Source: Protopterus annectens (lineage: Eukaryota; Chordata; Ceratodontiformes; Protopteridae). Taken from it: a DNA stretch of 64,000 bases. The stretch covers positions 504,193,359-504,257,358 of the forward strand of contig NC_056745.1 in NCBI RefSeq assembly GCF_019279795.1. Reading direction: 5' to 3'. Positions 1-10,763 of the stretch are shown here, piece by piece (within the stretch, counting starts at the first letter, position 1; every line of letters starts with the position of its first letter). The notes beneath the pieces were generated by a model. It saw only the letters and a program-made list of their open reading frames with translations, had not been told where the DNA came from and did not search any database. The position numbers were made by a program, and so were the translations under genes.

Positions 1-181
1 TTAGTATTGGTAGACTCTTATTCAGACTGGTGTAATCTAATATCTACTCCTGTTATTAGCAAATTAAAATGTTATTTCTCAGGCCATGGTAGTCCACACA
101 CAGTTATTTCTGACAATGGTACTCAATTTACTAGTCAGTTACTTCAGAAATTTGCAAGGAAATGGGACTTTGCACATGTTA
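1..181 (+). pseudogene. Ty3/gypsy integrase core, 5' fragment
   Basis: Frame 1 is open from the window edge to a stop just inside the inserted PLE. It encodes the first two acidic residues of a retroviral-type DDE integrase core: VLVDSYSDW, then VISDNGTQFTS. Spacing between them is shorter than usual, so a small internal deletion is likely. The frame reads FAHV at the insertion point and resumes at 10764 with TSSPEYPRSN and AERAVQ, the region of the third catalytic Glu. The element was therefore split by the PLE. Protease, RT and gag would lie left of the window. The identification is firm from the motif order; the exact clade is not determinable here. Confidence 0.85.
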
Positions 182-330
182 TGTAAAAATTAGTGATACA
201 AGCACCACAATGTCATATAAAAAGGCTTAATTTATTATAATGCGCTAGTAGACAATACTTTCACCTCTCAATGCTTCTTCAGGCAAAAAAATGCATACAG
301 GTTTAAACATGGTTTAAACAGAGTTGATTA
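182..330 (-). repeat. PLE-1 3' terminus, member of inverted/direct terminal repeat
   Basis: This segment (…GCGCTAGTAGACAATACTTT… then GCTTCTTCAGGC) recurs in direct orientation at about 9306-9450 and inverted at 10565-10690. The three copies are the terminal repeats of PLE-1. The adjoining 331-613 is AT-rich 3' untranslated sequence also found in the upstream partial copy. Confidence 0.8.
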
Positions 331-613
331 ATATCATGTGACTTCCATAAATTATAATTTAAAGATATATATCATGTAAAAAGCATAAGCATATAAACTC
401 AATATTAAAAGTATAAAATATATATAAAAATATCACAATTTATTACTCATATCCTTCAGAAGTGGTTTTAAAATAATTTAATCCAGGGTATTGATAAGCT
501 TTAAAGTGTAGAATCCATCTGTTCTTCATTAATTCAGTGTAGTTATTCACATCACCCCCTCTAATAGATTTTCTAATATTTTGTAGAATTAAAAAATGAA
601 ATATGTGTATCAT

Positions 614-1276
614 CTATATTTTTTGTGTGTTTATATAATGCATTAGTTCTAACTTCCACTTAATCTCTGAAAGATGTTCACAAATTCTATCTTTTAACTT
701 CCTATTACTCTTGCCTATATAGAATGCAGTACACTGAGAGCATCTAGCCATATAGATATCTGTGGTACTACATGTACCATAACTTCTTATACAGAATGTT
801 TTAGAAATTATTGGATGAATAAAACTAACATCTGCACAGATATATTTACAAAAATGGCAGTTATAACATTTTAAAATGCATTTTTTGTTTATTATACTAT
901 GCTTATGTTGATACTGTTCCTTATAGCATAACTGATGTTTCAAGTTAGTTTGGTTCTTATATCCAAAAGTCAAATGTTCAAGAGATACATCCTTAAAAGC
1001 TGGTACATATTTTATCATACTCCAATGTTTCTTAATAATATTCTGTATCTTATTTGCATTCACATGATATGGCAAAATGCATCTGAAAGCATTATTTGTA
1101 GTTCTCCTACACAAAAATCTATTCTTGTGTTGTTGAGCATGAGTACTTGAAAAGATAGGATAAATGTCACTACTATTCATTTCTTGCTTTGTTTCATTAG
1201 TTAACTTAGTTACCATACTTTTAGCATACCCTCGATCCAAAAAGTCTACGATGATAGCCTCTAACTGTGTATCCAT
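614..1276 (-). pseudogene. PLE-1 linker and GIY-YIG endonuclease
   Basis: This 220-codon stretch is the C-terminal part of the PLE protein. It contains the RGY motif of the RT-endonuclease linker near residue 16, and then the basic KIQNIIKKHW segment. A Cys cluster follows (CYNCHFCKYIC, with a His about 13 residues on). It ends with the GIY-YIG nuclease: DIYMARCSQCTAFYIGKSNRKLKDRICEH, given here as the two blocks DIYMARCSQC and AFYIGKSNRKLKDR with the catalytic Arg and the EH pair. The endonuclease nicks target DNA to prime reverse transcription. The ATG at 1276 is internal, because the frame should be continuous with the RT upstream. The tandem-duplication breakpoint (1230) falls inside this frame, so unit 2 has no downstream copy. 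Confidence 0.85.
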
Positions 1277-3300
1277 TAGTTCTTTATCAGTATTAAGTCA
1301 AATAATACGTTTAGTTTGTTTTTAACTATATTTGTGAATATATGTGAAGGATGCATACTATCTCTATGAAGATAGGTGTTTTTCCTTACACTTTTCTTAA
1401 AGTGGTACCAATTGTGCCATCTAACTACTTAAACATTTTCATATCAAGAAATTCTAAACTTAAATAGTTAATATTATATTTAAACCTTAGAAAAGTACTT
1501 GTCGCATGCAAATAACTAACAAATTCTTCAGAAAGTAAAATAGATGCATCCCAAATAAGGAAGAGATCATCTACACATCTCTTATAAAATAAAATACTGT
1601 TCTTGAATGTATTATTTGTGCTAATACATATTTAGTATTGCAGTTATTAACGACCAAATTCGCATAGGTGTTAGCCATGGACATGCCCATAGCCACACCT
1701 CTACATTGTTTGTGCACCACATTCTGAAATAAAAAGACAATGTTGTTCAATGTTAAATCAATTAGAGCACAAACAGCTTCTATTTTAATAGAATTACATA
1801 TGGACAAAGATGTAACATATTCCCTTAAATAGTCAATTCCAATATCATTCGGAACAGATGTAAAAAGACTATCAACATCTAAAATAACAAGTAGAAATAT
1901 CATGTTCATTAGACCACATATATAACTGCTCTAAAAAATCAGTTGTATTTTTTACAATGGTAGTTGAATGACTCAAAGCTTTCTTTAGTTGTAACTCAAC
2001 ATATTTAGATAGTGGTTCTGTAATCCAGCCTGATGCTGAAACAATAGGTCGCATGAGGGGGAAGAAAGGCATTTATGTATTTTTGGAGTACCATAAATAA
2101 AGGGAATTTTAGGATGCATAACATGAAAATATTGTAACACTTCTAAAGAACTTTGATTACTCAAATGCACATCATATACATTTGTTTTCACATTCTGAAT
2201 ACTATTTACTTCATTTGTGTTTAAAACAATATAATCTTCAGTATTTAACAATGCCATCATACATATATCATATATAATCAGGTAAATTCAAAATAACTAT
2301 TCCCCCTCCTTTGTCGGCTGGTTTAATGACTATGTTACCATTACCTATAAGTGATTTAATAGCTTCCTGCTCTTGTTTATCTGAATAAAAACATTTCTTA
2401 TCAGAAAACAACTGGTCATAAATTTCATTTACATCAACTTCTTCAAAAGCAGCAACTAGTGGGTTATTAACCGGAACAAAAGTACTTTTTTAACTTACAG
2501 TAAAATTGTCCAAGTCATGTTGACTCAGTCCATAGATAGATTTCAAATTTATGTTAGTATTAATATCTTGAAGCTCATAATTACATCTGAAATGTCTGCC
2601 AACTGCCATGGAATATAAGTCAAGCCTCTATTTAAAATTTGCTCTTCTTGTTCTGTTAAAGAATATTCTGAAAGATAATACACAATACCATTTAGTACCT
2701 CTTTTGGCTTTGAGTAGTAAAATCTGTATCCTGTATTCCTGGTACGACTTCGGCCTCTGCTGCTGTGATAATTCCTTTTCTCCTTCGGTAAAGGGTATGG
2801 CTTGTTGAGCTAGAGAGGTGCATCTAAAGGGTCTAAAGCTGTCACCAAATTCGAATCCATGACTGTATTTCTTAAATGATAGGAATTAGTTCTTTCTGCA
2901 TTAAATGTAGGATTTGAATCTACCACAGTCTCAGCCGTTGAACGCTCTACTGCAAGTGGCATCTCTGTTGATTCAGTTCACACAGTCACGCCTACATGCA
3001 TTGGGCACTGTTGATTAGATGAGCTACCAAGTTCATTATTTTCTCTCAAGTCCGACTGGCTTAGAACCCTTTCCTCATCCAAAGGCTCTTTTTGAGATTC
3101 TAAAGACGTAGTTCTAGCAATGTTAAAAACATTGCCCAGTTTAAAGTCATTAATGTCTCTTTGAATTTTACGTTTTTTGCGCTCAATTAAAGTCTTTTCA
3201 TATGCTGTTACACGATCTAGCATATGTTAAGAGTGCAGAATGACTATTTTTCTCAGTTAAGGTTGTTAATTTAGCAAACTCACCAAGTAATTCTTGTTTA
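1277..3300 (-). pseudogene. PLE-1 reverse transcriptase, unit 1 copy
   Basis: The pieces read on the minus strand match PLE RT in order. They are a helix-rich N-terminal segment (KKRKIQRDINDFKLGNVF, about 3180-3120), the PLE hallmark KPADKGGGIVILNLPDY (about 2330-2280), and RPIVSASGWITEPLSKYVE (about 2050-2000). ILDVDSLFTSVP carries the first catalytic Asp, GVAMGMSMANTYANLV follows, and CVDDLFLIW (about 1570-1545) carries the catalytic Asp pair. Several frameshifts separate them. One is an 8-bp deletion near 1881: the tandem AAAATAAC AAAATAAC of unit 2 (12751-12766) is a single copy here. That breaks the frame just before LDVDSLF. DIRS-A interrupts the N-terminus at 3300/8862. Confidence 0.8.
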
Positions 3301-3515
3301 AGTTGTGTACACTTACCATAAATGTAAATGTTCGAGTGTATTTCACTGTTGCAGTCATCACATTTGGGTTATCTGTCAGCAGGTAGCCCTCAGCCGGCCT
3401 GAATACCAGAGTCTTCGGATTTCTACATCAGATGCGGTCGCTTCTTCTATGACATCAGGTCGTGAGTATAAAACATGCAGCTGATGCCATTACATCTGTT
3501 TTTCTTGCCCCAGAT
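3301..3515. repeat. DIRS-A1 left terminal inverted repeat
   Basis: Pairs with 8668-8861. Shared features include CAGTCATCACATTTGGGTTA, AGCCGGCCTGAATACCAGAG and a TATAAAACATGCAG block, all in inverted orientation at the other end. Confidence 0.85.
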
Positions 3516-3660
3516 GTCAGGTGACCCCACAATAGGAAGCACTTATATGGTATGGAACACCCCCAGTAAAAAGCAAATACACATGATATAATATATACCA
3601 AACAAGAAGGAAAGGTAGAGCCAAGAGAAGGTAGGGGGCTGGAGGGAGGGTAATCAGGAC

Positions 3661-3759
3661 TGCAACAGTGAATACACTCGAACATCTACATTTATGGTAA
3701 ATGTACACAACTGTACTATGTTCTTCGTGTTTCACTGTTGCAGTCATCACATTTGGGTT
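3661..3759. repeat. DIRS-A1 internal complementary region
   Basis: The first half is complementary to the left end (3301-3353) and the second half (…ATGTTCTTCGTG…) to the right end (8815-8861). In the family this segment templates circularisation of the cDNA. The central ACTGTACT|ATGTTC defines the joined ends. Confidence 0.88.
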
Positions 3760-3790
3760 GATTCCCAAAGCTAAGGAAGGGTGGAGGTAG

Positions 3791-4960
3791 TTAAGGAACA
3801 TTAGGGCTAGCAATCAGGCCCTGTAAGACTGCTGTGGCAAATCCAGCTCTGGATTTAGAAAAGATAGGCAGGTGGTAATGCTTGGTGAAAGTATGTACAG
3901 AGCTCCAGGTAGCAGCCTCCAGGATGTTCCTGGTAGGGACTCCTCTGAGAAATGCTGTAGAGGTAGATGCAGCCTTGGTGGAATGTGATCTTATCCCCTG
4001 TGGGGTAGGTTTTCCATGGTGCTTGTAGCAGAAATGGATGCAATGGGGTATCCACTGGGAAATGGTTTGCTTTGAAATGGCCTTCCCCTCTGCCCCTGCA
4101 GCAAAGCTAACTAGCAGCTGGTCAGATTTTCTGAGAGGCTTAGTTCTGTCCAAACAGAATCTAAGCTGTCTGTGCACATCCAGAGAATGCAGTATCCTTT
4201 CCCCCTTATTTTGAGGATTATGGAAAAAGGTAGGCAAGTGAATGGACTGGTTTAGAGCCACACTAGACACCACCTTGGGCATAAAGGATAGATTAGTCCC
4301 AAGGGAAACTCTATTCGCATGGAAGATAATGAAGGGGTTCCACTGCCATGAGGGCCTACAGTTCAGACACTCTTCTTGCTGAAGTGATGGCTAGAAGTAA
4401 GGCTGTTTTCCAAGAAAGGAATTTCAACTCTGCTGTAGCAGCTGGTTCAAAGGGGAGGGGAGAGTGAGTTTTTCCAATACAAAGTTAAGGTCCCAGGCTG
4501 GAGTGGGAGCTCTCCTGGGGGGGGGGGTCTTAAATTTTTGGCCCCTCTAAGGAATTGTCTTAGCAGGGGATGAGAGAAGAGGGGTGGCTCAGTATTATAA
4601 TGTGCTGAAATGGCAGAGGTATGAATCTTAATTGAAAAGAAAGACAGGCCCTTGTGCAGCACTTCTGTCAAATAATCTAGAATATGAGGTAAGCTAGGCA
4701 CTGCTGTGGCCACCCCCTGAGCCTGGCTCCAAGAACATAATCTTTTCCACTTTTCTGAATAAGATTTTCTAGCACTAGGTCTTTTTGCCTCAAGAATGAC
4801 ATTCAGCACCTGTTTAATGAGGGTTCCTAGAGGTGAGCTCAGGGAATCAGTCAAGCTGCAAGGTTCAGGGTTTGAAGCTGAGGGTGCAGAATCTGGCCTG
4901 CCTGCTGGGACAGCAGCAAAGGGGTCTGAGGCAGGTGCCATGGTTGCAGCACTGTCAGAC
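3791..4960 (-). pseudogene. DIRS-A1 tyrosine recombinase
   Basis: Encodes the integration enzyme of the element. In order on the minus strand: the N-terminal DNA-binding start ILEAKRPSARKSYSEKWKR (about 4795-4745); the core YLTEVLHKGLSF and AHYNTEPPLFSHPLLRQFLR; the first catalytic Arg region upstream of MAVEPF; KQTISQWIPHCIHFCY; the HxxR box; WSSVHTF; and the nucleophile Tyr in KHYHL (about 3890). The second catalytic Arg is Lys here (HSTKAAS), unlike HSTRA in B, C and D. An 11-base G run at 4517-4527 and a second indel near 4335 break the frame. Inactive by two criteria. Confidence 0.85.
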
Positions 4961-6745
4961 TGCACAAAAGGGGGTACCCAGTGCTGGTGTGGCCAGTCTG
5001 GGGCAATCAGTACTGTCCTTGGCTTGTCCTGTTTGATTTTTAGTAGAACCTTCAACATGAGAGGCAGAGGGGGAAGGCATAAATTGAGAGGCTTTCCCAG
5101 GTAAAGGACAGGGCATCCACTTTCCAAGCTTGACTGTGGGGAGTTCTGGTGCAGAATTTGTTCAACTGGTAGTTCTGAGGGGAGGGAAACAGGTTTACCT
5201 CTGGTGCCCTCCATTTGTTCAAGAGCTTGAATATTTTGGGTTCCAGTTTCCATTCGTGTGGGTCCATGAGATTTCTGCTTAAGTAGTCTGCCAGTGAATT
5301 TAGTTTGTCTGGCAGGAATAGAGCTTGCAGGTTCACTTGGTAGCTCAAGGCTGTGTTCAACAGAACCATGGCTAGTCTGCAGAGTGGGTAGGAATGGGTT
5401 CCCCCTGCTTGTTTATAGTGTACATAACTGTGGTGTTGTCTTGTCTTCACCAGTAGTTGTCCTGGAAGAATAAGGTCTTTGAAGGCTGTCAGAGCATTCT
5501 GTACAGCTAACATTTCTTTTTGATTGATATGCAGGTGCATCTGTTTTGGGTTCCATTTTCCCCGAATGCACTGCCCTGCCATGTGCACCCCCCTATGCAT
5601 ATAGCCTGATGCATCTGTTGTTGGGGTTTGGGCGGCAGGGGGTAGAGTGAAAGGGAGTCCCTTGTTGTGGTAGCAGGCCTCTGCCCACCAAAGGAACTCT
5701 TAGTCCTTAGACAAGGAATGATAGGAATCATTGTTTCCAGGTCCTGAAAATGTTGACACCATAGACTTTTTAGATACCATTGAAGTTTTCTCATATGCAG
5801 TCTCGCATATGGAATTAGCAGAATGCAAGAGGCCATGAACCACAGGGCTTGCCGGATTTTCTTTGCAGATAGCTGGGTTTTTGTGGCCAGTAGTTTGAAG
5901 TAGGTTGTCAAATAAACTTGTTTCTCTGGAGTGAGGAATGCCATCTGGGAAGCTGCGTTAAAGCTTGCTCCCACAAATACAATCTGTTGGCAGGGTACTA
6001 GGTGCGATTTCTTCTCATTGATGGTGTACCCCAATGAGGTTAGAAGTCTCTTTAACAAATGTCAGGTGTTGTAATAGCAAGTCCTGACTTTCTGCCTGAA
6101 CCAGGCAGTCATCCAAGTATGGGTAAATCTGAATACTTCTCTGCCTGCAAAATGCAATGGCTGGAGCTAGGTACTTTGTGAATACCCTGGGCACAGTAGA
6201 TAAGCCAAAGGGAAGTGCAGAGAACTGACAGTGCATGAAGCCCGCCCTAAAACATAGGTATTGTCTGCAGGATTCCTTTATTGAGATATGCATGTAAGCT
6301 TCTTTTAAGTCTAAGGTTGCCAGCCAGGCATCCTTGGCTAGCATAGGAAGAAGCTGTTGAAGAGTTAGCATTTTGAATTTTGGAACCACCAGAAAGGTGT
6401 TGAGAATAGACAGGAATAGACAGGTCCAGGGTAGGATGCCAGGAGTTTTCTTTTCTGAGAACCAGGAACAGTCTTGAATAAAAACCTTGTCCTCTTTGTT
6501 CTGCTGGGACAGGTTGAATAGCCCTGATATTGAGGAGAGAGGGAACTTAGTTTTGGGCCTCCGCCCACTGATTTGAGGGATCTCTGACCATCCACTTGTG
6601 GTTGGGAGTGAGTGGAGGTGGAATCTGTACCCTAGGGAAACTATGTTTAAAACCCATTTGTCCTGGGTAATGAGTTCCCAGTTTTATGCATGCAGGGTGA
6701 GCTTTCCTCCTAAGTGGGGAAGTAGTTGAGCAGGGCCTGGAAGAG
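4961..6745 (-). pseudogene. DIRS-A1 reverse transcriptase-RNase H-methyltransferase-like region
   Basis: RT starts near LGGKLTLH (about 6700) and shows FLVVPKFKMLTLQQLLP, LDLKEAYMHI (first catalytic Asp), FSALPFGLST and the catalytic YLDD in YPYLDDCLVQ (about 6115). A frameshift near 6055 separates the thumb (GYTINEKKSHLVP). RNase H follows with TDASGYMH, INQKEMLAVQNA and LNSLADYLSRNLMDPHEW. The final segment (VNLFPSPQNYQLNKFC … PDWPHQHW) matches the DIRS methyltransferase-like domain. An extra G after HQHW throws the frame into the recombinase frame. At least four indels in all. Confidence 0.85.
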
Positions 6746-8542
6746 TTAAGGATAAGTCATTGTGCCAATTTTCCATAGGGGGTGGCTTACTACTCCCTGA
6801 TTTGGAAGTGGGAGCCCCCCACTGCTTAGATTTGTGCATAGTCGGAGACTGAAGTCTTGGTGGTCTGCTGCTCCTGGGTTTGGACTGAGAAGGCCTGGAA
6901 GGGGACTGGAAAAGACCAGTTCTTTGAAGACCAATGCCTACTGAATCTAGGAGGCTGTACTTGTAAGAAGTCTAACAGTTTGCATAGATTTAGTTTTTTC
7001 CTCCATCCTTTTGAACACTTCTGCTTTGTTGTCAAAAAAAGCGGTCTTGGTTTAAGGGTGCATCCAGTAATTTAGCTTTAACATGATCTGGCAAGTTTTG
7101 TTCCTTAAGCCAAGCATGCCTTCTAAGTACAGACCCAGTGGCAGTACCCCTGCAAGATGCTTCTAAAGCATCAAAACCACATTGCAAAGTATGTTTACAA
7201 ACTTGTTTAGCAGAATGCATTAACTCTTGCAAATCTTTGTGTTCAGCACAGTCAGGAATCATCAATTTCTGTTTAAGTAGTCCCATAATATGCTACTGAT
7301 ACTTTAACGTATGAAACTGGCAATTTAAAGCCCTAATGGCCAAAGTAGCAGAAGTGTATACCTTCTTACCCCATCTATCTAAAGCTCTAGAGTCCCTATC
7401 AGAAGGGGTAGGATATTTGGCAGTAGTAGCCTTAATGTCTTTTGGTCCTTGGGAAATGGTCTCTGGATCCATAGTAGGAGTCTTGAAGAGGTATTTGTGA
7501 GAGTCAGGTACTCTGTAGTAACTGTCAGGTTTCCTAGGTGCTGGATTCCAAGAAAACATCATCTACAATCTCCAGAACAGGAGGGATAGTTAGAGGCCTG
7601 TGTTGAGGCAGGAGTAAGAATTCCCTAAGTCTCTTTTTGGACTCAGGCTTTCCCAGCGGAAATGCTCCCTAAGGGTATGCAAGGTTTCACCAAAAGAAAA
7701 ATCCTCTGGAGAGGAAGCAGAGGGAATGGAATAATCTGCAACAGAATCCTTGGAAGTAGATAAGGATAAATCCTGGTAGTCAGAAGGAACAGAGATATCA
7801 AATTCCTGATCAGAAGAATCAGAAAGAAAATCAGTTCTAGGTCTCGTAGAAGGAGAAGGCTGGCTTCCCCTAATTAAGGTAACAAGGTATTCAGACATTC
7901 TAATCATTTGTTTTTGAGGCATATGGGCCTGAGAATGTGGTTTGGTCATTAGATTTCTAGGCGTAGTGCAAGCTTTAGGCCTGAGGAATTCGGTATTTTT
8001 AGCTTTAAAGTTGTTGGTTTAATATGAAATTCGGTAAGCCTGAATATACCCTCAGAAGCCGGTGCTTGCACAGTGGCTCTGGACCCATCCAAGGTAGAGA
8101 CATCTGCAGGTTCCATAGTCGAAGAAGCATCTTGTGGCATACCGGACTCCGAATGGGTCTCAGTAGAGGCCTGCGAATCTGTAGTAGCAGGTATCAGGGG
8201 CTGCGAAAGTGCCTCACTGAGTACCGGCGGACTAGCGACTTGCTTAACGGAAGCGTTGTCAGCAGTTTTGGACCTATGCGGTCTGTCTCTGTCTTTATGT
8301 TTTTTCGGAAGATCGGTAGTCAGATGGCTTAACAAAGCCATTTCGGAGTACGGAGATCGAAAACGAAAGTATTTAGGTACAAAAATAGCCCGACTACGAA
8401 TAGTTCAGGCGTTGAACAAGGAACAAAATCGACAGCCAGGGACATCGTGGTCTGGGCCTAAACAGGTGACGCAGTAAGAATGAAAATCTCTATGATGTAT
8501 TTGCTTTCCACAGGCAAGACAATTGCTAATTTTTTCTGACAT
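6746..8542 (-). pseudogene. DIRS-A1 gag-like ORF1
   Basis: Starts at the ATG at 8542 (MSEKISNC). The N-terminal Cys-rich module is CLACGKQIHHRDFH, CVTCLGPDHDVPGCRFC, followed by an early stop at about 8410. Downstream, in shifted frames, are a Pro/Ser-rich segment, KQMIRMSEYLVTLIRG, an acidic stretch, RDLGNS/LPQHRPLTIPPVL, and a conserved central domain with RALDRWGKKVYTSATLAIRA and VLRRHAWLKEQNLPDHVKAK (about 7400-7090). A basic C-terminus follows. In the family ORF1 is the structural, RNA-binding protein. The start is chosen because the MS(E/D)KV/INC start recurs at the same place in B and D (MAVKVNNC in C). Confidence 0.78.
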
Positions 8543-8667
8543 CATTTAGAACAAGAAAAAAGGATCCCCAATGGGGTACTTACGCTTTTGAAGACTTCAG
8601 GTCTGAAACTCGAAAATGAAAATTTCAGGAGTCAGACGACCGGCACTTGTGAACTGCTTCTGCTTCT

Positions 8668-8861
8668 GGCACCGCATGGCAAGAAAGGCTGATGTAATGC
8701 CATCGGCTGCATGTTTTATACCCCTGACGACTTAACACAATGGAAGAAACTAGAGCATCTGACGCAGAAATCCGAAGACTCTGGTATTCAGGCCGGCTGA
8801 GGGCTACCTGCAGGCAGATAACCCAAATGTGATGACTGCAACACTGAAACATGAAGAACAT
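8668..8861. repeat. DIRS-A1 right terminal inverted repeat
   Basis: Inverted partner of 3301-3515; ends in ATGAAGAACAT at 8861. Confidence 0.85.
8715..8722 (-). promoter_or_regulatory. Candidate TATA box in DIRS-A1 right ITR
   Basis: The minus strand reads GGGGTATAAAACATGCAG about 170 bp upstream of the gag start. The same motif sits at the equivalent place in A2, and TATATAAG/TATAGAAC variants occur in D and C. The location fits a Pol II promoter for the genomic transcript; this is inference from position and motif only. Confidence 0.5.
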
Positions 8862-8902
8862 TTAATTCATATGCATCATGTATTCAATGGAGGCTTTTAG
8901 AT

Positions 8903-9217
8903 TTATCTGTTGCCAACGTTGTAGTAATACAGGTACTTAAGATAATTAGGCATATTAAATATGCGCAACCCTCTTGGGACAATTATCTGTTTGATATAAA
9001 TATCAAATGAAAGCCGTTGCCACTGCAGGTGTTTAAAGAACTGCATTTTAGACTGAAAGTCATGTAAAAGTAAACTTACTGATGGTGGCATATTCTCCAA
9101 GCTTTGTCCCATAAATTCTGTATGCAGAGGGTTATAAGCCACTTCAACCAAACTGTTCAAACTAACAGTTTGTAGCTGTGCAGCACTAGTAGTAGGTATT
9201 TGAGGCATTGTGTTCAA
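8903..9217 (-). pseudogene. PLE-1 ORF N-terminus, separated by DIRS-A
   Basis: A 104-codon stretch on the far side of DIRS-A from the RT. Near its end it has HLQWQRLSFDIYIKQIIVPR followed by GLRI, which is the conserved N-terminal 'PRGLRI' block of PLE ORFs. The frame stops shortly after, before the DIRS-A boundary at 8862. The start ATG at 9217 follows the partial upstream copy, as expected for the ORF start in a pLTR-type PLE. Confidence 0.72.
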
Positions 9218-9305
9218 TGGTTAGAGCCCCAAATGAACAGCAAAAGTAGAACAAAAAGGCTCTTACCACGCAGATAAAGCAAGTGTAACTACAAACAGTC
9301 GAAAT

Positions 9306-10560
9306 TATGTAAAATGAGTGACACAAGCACCACGATGTCATATAAAAAGGCTTAATTTATTATAATGCACTAGTAGACAATACTTTCACCTCTCAAGGCT
9401 TCTTCAGGCAGAAAACTGCATACACGTTTAAAAATGGTTTAAATAGAGTTGATTAACATCATGCGACTTCCATTAATTATAATTTAAAGATATATATCAT
9501 GTAAAAAGCATAAGCATATAAACTCAATATTAAAAGTATAAAAATATATATACAAATATCACAATTTATTACTAATGTCTTTCAGAAGTGGTTTTAAACT
9601 AAAATAATAATTTAATCCAGGGTATTGATAAGCTTTTAAGCATAGAATCCATCTGTTCTCCATTAATTCAGTGTAGTTAGATACATCACCCTCTAATAGA
9701 TTTTCTAATATTTTGTAGAATTAAAAAAATAAATATATGTGTATCATCTGTATTTTTTGTGTGTCTATATAATGCATTAGTTCTAACTTCCACTTAATCT
9801 CTGAAAGATGTTCACAAATTCTATCTTTTAACTTCCTATTACTCTTGCATAAATATAGAACGCAGTACACTGAGAGCATCTAGCCATATAGATATCTGTT
9901 GTACTACATGTACCATAACTTCTTATATAAAATGTTTTAGAAGTTAGTGGATGAATAAAACTAACTTCTGTACAGATATATTTACGAAAATGGCAGTTAT
10001 AACATTTCAAAATGCCCTTTTTGTTTATTATACTATGCTTATGTTGATACTGTTCCTTATAGCATAACTGATGTTTCAAGTTAGTTTGGTTCTTATATCC
10101 AAAAGTCAAATGTTCAAGAGATAAAAAGCTGGTACATGTTTTATCATACTCCAATGTTTCTTAACCATATTCTGTATCTTATTTGTATTCACATGATATG
10201 GCAAAATGCATCTGAAAGCATTATTTGTAGTTCTCCTAGACAAAAATCTATTCTTGTGTTGTTGAGCATGAGTACTTGAAAAGATAGGATATATGTCACT
10301 ACTATTAATTTCTTGCTTTATGTCATTAGTTAACTTAGTTACCATACTTTTAGCATACCCTTGATCCAAAACGTCTACGATGATAGCCTGTAACAGTGTA
10401 TCCATTAGTTCTTTATCAGTATTAAGTCAAATAATATGTTTAGTTTGTTTTTAACTATATTTGTGAATATATGTGAAGGATTTATTAATAAATAAATAAA
10501 TAAATAAAATGCATACTACCTCTATGAAGATAGGTGTTTTTCTTTACACTTTTCTTAAAG
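9306..10560 (-). pseudogene. PLE-1 upstream partial copy (pLTR) with endonuclease
   Basis: A second, diverged copy of the PLE 3' half lying 5' of the ORF. It repeats the linker and endonuclease found at 614-1276. The N-terminal half is at 10405-10106 (MDTLLQAIIVDVLDQGYAKS) and the GIY-YIG half at 10154-9828 (ARCSQCTAFYIYARVIGS). The GIY-YIG core is damaged: the IGKSNRK segment is replaced after an insertion/frameshift. An extra (TAAA)5 lies at about 10486-10508, absent from the downstream copy. Confidence 0.8.
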
Positions 10561-10564
10561 TGGT

Positions 10565-10754
10565 TTAAACTTGTATGCAGTTTTCTGCCTGAAGAAGCCT
10601 GAGAGGTGAAAGTATTGTCTACTAGCGCATTATAATAAATTAAGCCTTGTTATATGACATTATGATGCTTGTATCACAAATTTTTACATAATTTGGGCTG
10701 TTTGTAGTGACACTTGCGCTATCTGCGTGGTAAGAGCCTTTTTGTTGTACTTTC
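10565..10754 (+). repeat. PLE-1 5' inverted copy of the 3' terminus
   Basis: Reverse complement of the 182-330 end (GCCTGAAGAAGC inverted, then CTACTAGCGCATTATAATAA). It continues 65 bp further, matching 9240-9305 in inverse orientation (CACGCAGATA… TCTGCGTGG). It ends at the gypsy target duplication at 10755. Confidence 0.8.
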
Positions 10755-10763
10755 CACATGTTA

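Larger units (their letters stand above)
3301..8861 (-). mobile_element. DIRS-A1, tyrosine-recombinase retrotransposon (group 1, A/C subfamily)
   Basis: A 5.56-kb DIRS element in the PLE ORF. It has ITRs of roughly 190 bp, an internal complementary region (3661-3759) complementary to both joined ends, and the order gag, RT/RNase H/methyltransferase-like, tyrosine recombinase on the minus strand. The ICR still encodes the junction GAACAT|AGTACAG. The left terminus itself has lost or altered the TACAG (it reads TTTAAGTTGTG), so the genomic end is slightly eroded. No target-site duplication is visible, as expected for DIRS. All three genes carry frameshifts, shared by the unit 2 copy, so they predate the segmental duplication. 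Confidence 0.92.
182..10754 (-). mobile_element. Penelope-like element (PLE-1), interrupted by DIRS-A
   Basis: A PLE inserted in the gypsy integrase. The flanking target-site duplication is CACATGTTA (173-181 and 10755-10763), extendable to about 15 bp with one mismatch. On the minus strand the order is: an inverted copy of the 3' end (10754-10565); a partial copy carrying the linker and endonuclease (10560-9306); the ORF N-terminus (9217-8903); DIRS-A; fingers/RT (3300-1540); the GIY-YIG endonuclease (1276-614); and the 3' end (613-182). A partial upstream copy plus an inverted terminus is the known pLTR-style organisation of PLEs. Frameshifts make it inactive. The clade (Poseidon/Neptune-like) is inferred only. 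Confidence 0.85.

Noticed and set aside
3301..3759. CRISPR-like or hairpin array from the repeated CAGTCATCACATTTGGGT motifs
   Set aside because: Only three copies, in the arrangement ITR-ICR-ITR expected of DIRS elements; eukaryotic context.
4796..5104. Plus-strand open frame of 102 codons, repeated at 15671-15979
   Set aside because: Antisense to the DIRS-A methyltransferase-like and recombinase region; no independent support.
8073..8477. Plus-strand open frame of 134 codons (and its duplicate at 18933-19337)
   Set aside because: Antisense shadow of the DIRS-A gag gene; no motif, and explained by the minus-strand coding composition.
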